Source: Candidatus Cloacimonadota bacterium (GTDB lineage: Bacteria > Cloacimonadota > Cloacimonadia > Cloacimonadales > WRIO01). From it: 6,734 nucleotides of DNA. The stretch spans positions 1-6,734 of the forward strand of contig WRIO01000064.1 in the NCBI GenBank assembly GCA_009782695.1, given 5' to 3'. Position numbers and translations under genes: made by a program. Below are positions 1-4,961 of this stretch, in pieces (positions within the stretch are counted from its first letter, which is position 1; each line of letters begins with the position of its first letter). The notes beneath the pieces were generated by a model. The model did no database searches, was not told the origin of the DNA, and saw only the letters and a program-made list of their open reading frames with translations.

Positions 1-2522
1 CTGGTATCAGTTCGGAAACTATGTCTTTTTATGATAAAGACTGGTCTTCATTCGTTACACTAGCCTCTCCCGGTAAAATGAGACGCGAAAAAGGACAACC
101 GAAAGGAAGCCCGCTATACCGTGCCATCCCACGAGATGAAAGCGTGATAGGACCGATGCTAAAACATTACAGCATTATGGGTCTCATACCCAAAAACGAA
201 TTCTATTATAAAACAAAACAAATAGAAAAAGATGGTGTAACCTACGCAGGACTACGCTCCACACAGCTACAGATGAGGAAAAGACTGTTACCAGAAACTC
301 CTTATTATTACACAGTTCTCGCTCTCACAGAAACACGTAAATATTTACCTTTTGCCCCCATCGTAGAAGGTATCGCTTATGCGAACCCACCAGATAAACC
401 AAAAGAACTAAACATCGTGTATTTAGAAGACCAGGAAGTATTAAACTTTGAATGGGAAGAGCCCAAATTCGATGTCAACTATTCTATATATGCAGTGGAG
501 AATGTGACAGAGTATGATAGTTGGTATGAAAATTATAAAGCTTGGGTCGAAAAATATTACGAGATAGATAAAAATATAGATTATTCTGCAGAACTTCACC
601 AGGCTTATGAAGAGTTAGGCATTTTACCCGGGATAAAGATATATGAAGATTATGCCCTGCCCTTTGCCAGCTTGAGTGTAGAGGAATTAGACGACCTAGA
701 AAAACCTATCACAGAGTATCATTTTGTGCTATCTTTTACAAATGAGGCAGGATTAGGTAGCTTTACTGCTGCTTATGATATCAGTGAGGAAAATATCATA
801 GCCAGCTCTGACCTTGTGACTATGGACAATGTCCTTTTGCGTAACAAAGCAAGCACAAAAGGTGATTACTTAGAGCTTTTATGGGGTATGCCTTTCGCCA
901 CTATATCGTCTGTAAACTATCTAAATCCAGAACAAACCCACTTACTTCTGAGCTATGAATACTCTGTGAACCCTGATATGCATATAAAAAACATCTACTT
1001 TGAGTTCCGTGATGGCTCTGGTAACCCCATCAAGAGCAAAAGCGGAAAACCTATAGTGGTGAAAGCTTTTTATTTAGATAAAATCATCAAGGTGAAGCTA
1101 CCTACGAAATATGACAACTTAAATGTTAAAATATCGTTTAACGTAAAGGGACAAGCCATAGACAAAGGCTACTTCCTAACGCAAGACCTCGAATTCGACG
1201 AAGTGATCATGTCCTTGCGACCGAAAAAACTCTATTATTTAGAAAAAGAAGTAGCTATCAGTGATTATAGCTTTTATCTACTGCGAAAAGGACGAGCTGG
1301 CAACCGCTTCAGTGTAGCCCGCACTGCTCCCTATTTTGACAGAGAAATATCCGATATGATCCCCTATGAGACCCAAGTGGTAAAGGGTATCCCCACGTAT
1401 GACAAAGCTAGCCGCAGGCTGCTTGTCGACCCCAGTATCGATGTTTGCTATGACCCCTCGAGCAAATCTACATTGCGAACTTCTATATTCCCTGTCACAG
1501 AAGCTGGCAATGAGGAAAACATCTTCCTCCGCGAAATCAACAATGTAAAAAGCCAAAGAACAAGAGCAAATATGATAAAGAAACTGCGCGAAAATGAGAG
1601 AAGGACTTTCACTTATGCCCTTGTTTTATCGAACGGGAAGGGGAGATTTACTTCTAAAACAGTTGTTCTGGGGGGCAGTGATGGTTATAGCTGGGTGGAA
1701 GGTGTTCACGCTGAAGGTATGACAGGCTACTTCCTAAAGCCAGCTCCTGGCTGGTTTGAGTGGTCAAAATTAGCTACCTTGATTACCTCTATTATCTTTG
1801 GTGTATTAGTTCAAGTTTATGTGCTCCTTGCGAAAAAAGGCAAAAATCTGTTTATCAGACCCATAGCAGGTATCGAAGAGATAGACAATGCTATCGGTAG
1901 AGCCACAGAGATGGGACGCCCTATCCTGTTCTGTCCTGGACTTTCGGGTATAAACGATGTTGCCACGCTGGCAGGACTAGCTATACTCGGTCGTGTGGCG
2001 AAAAAGGCTGCCGAATATGACACCAAGATATTGGTGCCAAACCGCGACTATATAGTTATGCCCATCGCCACAGAGATAGTTCGAGAGGCTCATTATGAGG
2101 CAGGTCGCCCAGACTCTTTTGACAAGAATAATATATTCTTTATCTCAGAGCAACAGTTTGCCTATGTAGCTGGCGTAAATGGTATCATGATTCGTGAAAA
2201 GACAGCCACGAACTTCTACATGGGTATGTTCTATGCAGAGTCATTGATTATGACCGAGACGGGCAACTCGACCGGTGCTATCCAGATAGCAGGCACAGAT
2301 GCAGTTACCCAGATACCGTTCTTTATCACCACTTGTGATTACACCTTGATGGGTGAAGAGCTTTACGCCGCTGCCGCCTATATGGCACGCCAACCCTTGC
2401 AGCTTGGCACCTTGAAGGCACAAGACGGCACAAAACTACTGATACTAATATTCTTGATACTTGGCACATTGCTCAGCTCTATCCAAGTCACGAATATCAT
2501 ATATATGTTTCCAGATAAATAA
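1..2522 (+). CDS. FN3-like, membrane-anchored DUF6754 protein (5' truncated by window)
   Basis: The function is unknown. The frame is open from the first full codon at position 3, and the stop is TAA at 2520-2522. The ATG at 21 is not the true start: the preceding codons read GISSET and align without gaps to GISGNE (residues 81-86) of the paralog at 4962, so about 86 residues are missing. Residues below count from the ATG at 21. Residues 1-575 are beta-rich and resemble three or four fibronectin-III domains with long inserts (strand-like YYYTVLAL near 96-103, HFVLSFTNEAG near 234-244, TYALVLSNGKG near 531-541). One membrane helix lies at about 582-604, followed by basic residues (KKGKN), which places the arm outside and the rest in the cytoplasm. 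Residues 612-802 match my memory of DUF6754: PGLSGINDVATLAGL, the tract NRDYIVMP...EAHYEAGRPDSF, GEELYAAAAYM and AQD. A second helix lies at about 804-823. It is first in a compact operon and probably the large subunit of a complex with the next three proteins. The gene call is firm; the domain name is recalled, not searched. Confidence 0.93.
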   Translation, partial: GISSETMSFYDKDWSSFVTLASPGKMRREKGQPKGSPLYRAIPRDESVIGPMLKHYSIMGLIPKNEFYYKTKQIEKDGVTYAGLRSTQLQMRKRLLPETPYYYTVLALTETRKYLPFAPIVEGIAYANPPDKPKELNIVYLEDQEVLNFEWEEPKFDVNYSIYAVENVTEYDSWYENYKAWVEKYYEIDKNIDYSAELHQAYEELGILPGIKIYEDYALPFASLSVEELDDLEKPITEYHFVLSFTNEAGLGSFTAAYDISEENIIASSDLVTMDNVLLRNKASTKGDYLELLWGMPFATISSVNYLNPEQTHLLLSYEYSVNPDMHIKNIYFEFRDGSGNPIKSKSGKPIVVKAFYLDKIIKVKLPTKYDNLNVKISFNVKGQAIDKGYFLTQDLEFDEVIMSLRPKKLYYLEKEVAISDYSFYLLRKGRAGNRFSVARTAPYFDREISDMIPYETQVVKGIPTYDKASRRLLVDPSIDVCYDPSSKSTLRTSIFPVTEAGNEENIFLREINNVKSQRTRANMIKKLRENERRTFTYALVLSNGKGRFTSKTVVLGGSDGYSWVEGVHAEGMTGYFLKPAPGWFEWSKLATLITSIIFGVLVQVYVLLAKKGKNLFIRPIAGIEEIDNAIGRATEMGRPILFCPGLSGINDVATLAGLAILGRVAKKAAEYDTKILVPNRDYIVMPIATEIVREAHYEAGRPDSFDKNNIFFISEQQFAYVAGVNGIMIREKTATNFYMGMFYAESLIMTETGNSTGAIQIAGTDAVTQIPFFITTCDYTLMGEELYAAAAYMARQPLQLGTLKAQDGTKLLILIFLILGTLLSSIQVTNIIYMFPDK

Positions 2523-2531
2523 GGAGGATAA

Positions 2532-3164
2532 ATGTTTAAAAAAACTATACCACTGATTATGGTGGTCACACTCGGGTTCTTATTTGTAGGGTTTGTATTT
2601 ATCCCTCACAAGATAGCTCAAGATTTCTATTATGTATGGTTTGTAGATTGGATACGGGCAATGTCACCTTTTGGCTTGATACTCGGTATCATGTCTATTA
2701 CACTAGCCCACACCACCAGAATACGCAGAAAAACGCCGAACTGGCAGTATAGCATCCTAGCATTAGTCGGATTGTATTTTACTGCTGCTTCTGGCTTTAT
2801 ATGGGGAACCCAAGAGGGAACTCCTTATATGTGGATATTTAAAAATATCCAGGTGCCTATGAGCGCCACGATGTTCTCACTTCTCGCATTTTATATAGCT
2901 TCGGCTGCCTATAAAGCCTTCCGTGCCCGTAGTGCAGAGGCTACCGTGCTTCTCATCACTGCACTGATAGTGATGCTAGGTCAAGTGCCTATCGGAATAT
3001 CTATTTTTGGCGAAGGCATAGCCACCCTAACCCAGTGGATACTCGATGTGCCAAATCTTGCTAGTAAAAGAGGCATTGCCCTCGGCGTGGGGCTTGGCTC
3101 TGTAGCAGTCAGCTTGCGGATACTACTCGGCATAGAACGCACTTATTTAGGCGGAGGTGAATAG
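2532..3164 (+). CDS. Six-helix integral membrane protein, DUF6754-operon subunit
   Basis: An integral membrane protein of 210 residues with no function I can name. Hydrophobic helices lie at about 5-25, 45-62, 72-92, 108-128, 136-157 and 181-199. Basic residues fall in the N-terminus (FKK), the loop at 61-70 (TRIRRK) and the loop at 128-133 (KAFRAR), which gives a consistent topology with both ends in the cytoplasm. The two outside loops at 26-44 and 92-107 are rich in aromatic residues (FYYVWFVDW, YMWIF). The C-terminus ends ERTYLGGGE, just inside the membrane. The ATG start is fixed by AAGGAGG at 2521-2527, which overlaps the stop codon of the upstream gene; the gap is 9 bases, so translation is likely coupled. 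No transporter signature, catalytic motif or signal-peptidase site is visible. Its position between the DUF6754 protein and the double-anchored protein suggests a membrane core subunit of the same complex, which is inference. Confidence 0.93.
   Translation: MFKKTIPLIMVVTLGFLFVGFVFIPHKIAQDFYYVWFVDWIRAMSPFGLILGIMSITLAHTTRIRRKTPNWQYSILALVGLYFTAASGFIWGTQEGTPYMWIFKNIQVPMSATMFSLLAFYIASAAYKAFRARSAEATVLLITALIVMLGQVPIGISIFGEGIATLTQWILDVPNLASKRGIALGVGLGSVAVSLRILLGIERTYLGGGE
3153..3160 (+). promoter_or_regulatory. Ribosome binding site that fixes a GTG start
   Basis: The sequence GGAGGTGA is a near-perfect Shine-Dalgarno element, with six bases between GGAGG and the GTG at 3164. It supports GTG rather than the next ATG, 50 codons further in. 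It lies inside the upstream gene, where the same bases encode the Gly-Gly-Glu end of that protein, so the start overlaps the previous stop as TAGTG and the two genes are probably translationally coupled. Confidence 0.85.
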
Positions 3165-4171
3165 TGGACAAAAATAATAACATATTCCAAAAGATACAGC
3201 AACTCGACAGAAGATATATCTATATCATATTGGCTGTTGCTATCATTTTACCCTTGATTTTCCCCTACAATAGCAAGACATACACCACCAAACCCGCAGA
3301 AAATATATATAGAATGATAGACTCTTTTGCTCCTGTGTTCCCAGAAGGGGCGACAGAGGAAGAAAAGGACGCCATAGCTATGGCTCACGATAAAGCAGTG
3401 ATGCTTGCTTTCTGGCACGATGCCTCTACCATGTCCGAGCTTTTCCCTATGGAGCTATCTATCATACGGCACTGCTTTGAGCGGCGCATTAAGTTCTTTA
3501 CCTTTACAATCTTTGCGACTTCAGCACCTATCATCGATATGGCTATAAACGAAGTAAAAAAAAGTGACCCTGAAAAGTATGGTAACAAGAAATCAGGCGA
3601 GGACTATGTAAACTTTGGTTATAAAGTCAGTTCATTGCTACTGCCTATTATCTTTGGAATGGGTGAAGATATATCTGACGCTATGGATATAGACGCAGAA
3701 GGGCGAAAGGTGAGCAGCTTGCCTATCATGACAAATATCAAAAATTACAACGATATGAACCTCGTGATAGACTTTTCCGCAAGCTCTGCAGGAACATATT
3801 GGATATATTATGCTCGTCCTCGTTTCGGTGTAAATGTAGCTGTCGGCGTAACTGCTGTGATGGCTGCTGATACATATCCACAGCTGCAAACTGGTCAATT
3901 TATAGGAATGCTCGCAGGTATGAAAGGTGCAGCCGAATATGAGAAATTAGTGGATGTTTTTGCCTCTACCCAGCGTGAATTTAGCAGTGAAATATTGCGA
4001 AATGAAGCGGAACCTATCATCTCTGGTGACACGAACCTGCCATATCCTTTCCGTCAAGCCCGTATCGGTATGAATGCTCAGTCGATAGCACATATCCTCA
4101 TCATAGTGTTTATCTTGATAGGAAACGTAGGCTTCTTTGTGCAGAAACATTTGCAAAAAAATGATAATTAA
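3164..4171 (+). CDS. Double-anchored membrane protein with alpha/beta soluble core, DUF6754-operon subunit
   Basis: A 335-residue protein of unknown function. It starts at GTG, overlapping the previous stop by one base. A basic N-terminus precedes a helix at about 18-35, and a second helix lies at about 306-327 with a basic tail (QKHLQK). Both ends are therefore predicted in the cytoplasm, with residues 36-305 outside. The core alternates strands and helices in a Rossmann-like way: strand AVMLAFWHDAS (79-88), helix ELFPMELSIIRHCFERR (92-108), strand KFFTFTIFATS (110-120), helix to about 133, strand DYVNFGYKV (147-155), strand LVIDFSAS (200-207), then VGVTAVMAADTYPQL and the glycine-rich GQFIGMLAGMKGAAEYEKL (244-262). 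The last block and the DYVNFGYK element look like conserved signatures I associate with uncharacterised proteins beside similar membrane genes; this is memory, not a search. No classical nucleotide-binding GxGxxG is present. It is likely a periplasmic subunit of the complex made by its neighbours. Confidence 0.93.
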   Translation: MDKNNNIFQKIQQLDRRYIYIILAVAIILPLIFPYNSKTYTTKPAENIYRMIDSFAPVFPEGATEEEKDAIAMAHDKAVMLAFWHDASTMSELFPMELSIIRHCFERRIKFFTFTIFATSAPIIDMAINEVKKSDPEKYGNKKSGEDYVNFGYKVSSLLLPIIFGMGEDISDAMDIDAEGRKVSSLPIMTNIKNYNDMNLVIDFSASSAGTYWIYYARPRFGVNVAVGVTAVMAADTYPQLQTGQFIGMLAGMKGAAEYEKLVDVFASTQREFSSEILRNEAEPIISGDTNLPYPFRQARIGMNAQSIAHILIIVFILIGNVGFFVQKHLQKNDN

Positions 4172-4179
4172 AAGGAGAT
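4172..4179 (+). promoter_or_regulatory. Ribosome binding site of the 199-residue membrane protein gene
   Basis: AAGGAGAT directly follows the stop codon of the previous gene (4169-4171) and lies eight bases before the ATG at 4186, counting from the end of GGAG. It fixes the start and fits continued operon translation. Confidence 0.8.
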
Positions 4180-4185
4180 AAATAA

Positions 4186-4785
4186 ATGTACGAAATATTT
4201 TCTAATTGGGTAGCCGCCTTTTTCACTTTATGCGTGTTCTCATTTCTATACAAAGACAATCCTTTCTACAAATTCGCAGAATATCTATTTGTCGGTGTCA
4301 CAGCAGGCTACGCTATACCCCTTACATATAATATGGCTTTTATCCCTTATGTATATCAGCCGATAGTATTGCAACATAGGTGGGAGCTTCTTGTTCCGGC
4401 TGCTATGGGTTTCTTGTATGTATTTACCCTTTCGCGCAAGTGGAACTGGCTTTCTCGCTACCCCATAGCTTTTGGTATGGGGTCTGTGGGTATGAGCGTC
4501 CCTCTGGCTATGCACGCAGGCGTGCTGGTGCAAATGCGCGGTGCCATGATACCGATACAAGATATAAACACATTCCTGGTCTTTATCGGAACTATCACTA
4601 TATTGCTGTATTTCTACTTCTCAAAGGCTCACACAGGGCTATACGGGAAAGTCGTGCGCGTAGGTATCTGGTTTATGATGGTGGGTTTCGGAGCCTCTTT
4701 TGGTTACACTGTGATGGCTAGAATCTCACTACTCATAGGTCGTATCCAGTTCTTGATAGCCGATGTGCTAGGTATCATAAAGTAA
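4186..4785 (+). CDS. Six-helix integral membrane protein, last gene of DUF6754 operon
   Basis: An integral membrane protein of 199 residues with no assignable reaction. Helices lie at about 6-22, 32-54, 67-82, 93-116, 126-146 and 157-175, followed by an amphipathic or re-entrant C-terminal segment (176-199). Basic residues follow helix 3 (SRKWNWLSR) and helix 5 (SKAHTGLYGKVVR), which suggests the N-terminus is outside, unlike the other six-helix protein of this operon. Three motifs look like family signatures: LYKDNPFYKFAEYLFVG after helix 1, FGMGSVGMSVP in helix 4, and FGASFGYTVMARISLLIGR at 168-186. The small-residue pattern in the last two would suit tight helix packing or oligomer contacts (inference). 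It begins 14 bases after the previous stop with a good ribosome binding site, and is followed by a strong hairpin that probably ends the transcript. No known transporter or enzyme family is recognised. Confidence 0.93.
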   Translation: MYEIFSNWVAAFFTLCVFSFLYKDNPFYKFAEYLFVGVTAGYAIPLTYNMAFIPYVYQPIVLQHRWELLVPAAMGFLYVFTLSRKWNWLSRYPIAFGMGSVGMSVPLAMHAGVLVQMRGAMIPIQDINTFLVFIGTITILLYFYFSKAHTGLYGKVVRVGIWFMMVGFGASFGYTVMARISLLIGRIQFLIADVLGIIK

Positions 4786-4799
4786 AAAGAATTTATAAA

Positions 4800-4829
4800 C
4801 TATGCCCTTCTTTTTTTAGGAGGGCATAG
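4800..4829 (+). terminator. 12-bp hairpin with T6 loop downstream of the operon
   Basis: The arms CTATGCCCTTCT (4800-4811) and AGGAGGGCATAG (4818-4829) pair over 12 positions, 11 Watson-Crick and one G-T wobble, around a loop of six T. It begins 14 bases after the stop of the membrane protein gene, where a transcript end is expected. It lacks the usual T-tract after the 3' arm (AGTAACATATT follows), so it may be a weak intrinsic terminator, a 3'-end stabilising structure, or a terminator acting with another factor. On the minus strand the hairpin is followed by a T-rich stretch, but no minus-strand gene is present to use it. Confidence 0.6.
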
Positions 4830-4867
4830 AGTAACATATTACAGCTCTGTGCGAGACTTATATGCAC

Positions 4868-4890
4868 TTTGATATATTCGTTTTATCAAA
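4868..4890. repeat. 7-bp inverted repeat upstream of the second FN3 gene
   Basis: TTTGATA (4868-4874) and TATCAAA (4884-4890) are perfect inverted copies around a nine-base spacer. The pair lies 72 to 94 bases before the ATG at 4962. It is AT-rich and would form only a weak hairpin, and no T-run follows on either strand, so a dimeric regulator's operator is more plausible than a terminator. In AT-rich DNA a chance match is quite possible. No convincing -35/-10 pair could be found in the gap. Confidence 0.3.
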
Positions 4891-4947
4891 AAAAGCTACG
4901 TGTTGCTCTCTTTCTACTTGTGTAAACCTAAATCATTTTCGAAAGGT

Positions 4948-4954
4948 AAAGGAG
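4948..4954 (+). promoter_or_regulatory. Ribosome binding site of the second FN3-like gene
   Basis: AAAGGAG lies seven bases before the ATG at 4962. It decides the start, which also opens directly into a signal peptide. Confidence 0.8.
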
Positions 4955-4961
4955 TATTTAT

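Noticed and set aside
2820..3164. Assignment of the six-helix proteins to a known transporter family
   Set aside because: No transport signature was recognised in either protein; helix number alone is not evidence.
1278..4560. Several minus-strand open frames of 60-92 codons
   Set aside because: All lie antisense to good genes, are short, lack ribosome binding sites and have implausible compositions.
4380..4721. Plus-strand open frame of 113 codons inside the 199-residue membrane protein gene
   Set aside because: It lies wholly within a well-supported gene in another frame, has no ribosome binding site, and its translation (Arg/His/Cys-rich) looks like an out-of-frame shadow.
4860..4935. 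Sigma-70 or Bacteroidota-type promoter in the non-coding gap
   Set aside because: TTGATA at 4869 has no -10 at the right distance, and TATATTCG at 4873 resembles TAnnTTTG with one mismatch but lacks a suitable upstream TTTG. AT-richness alone could explain both.
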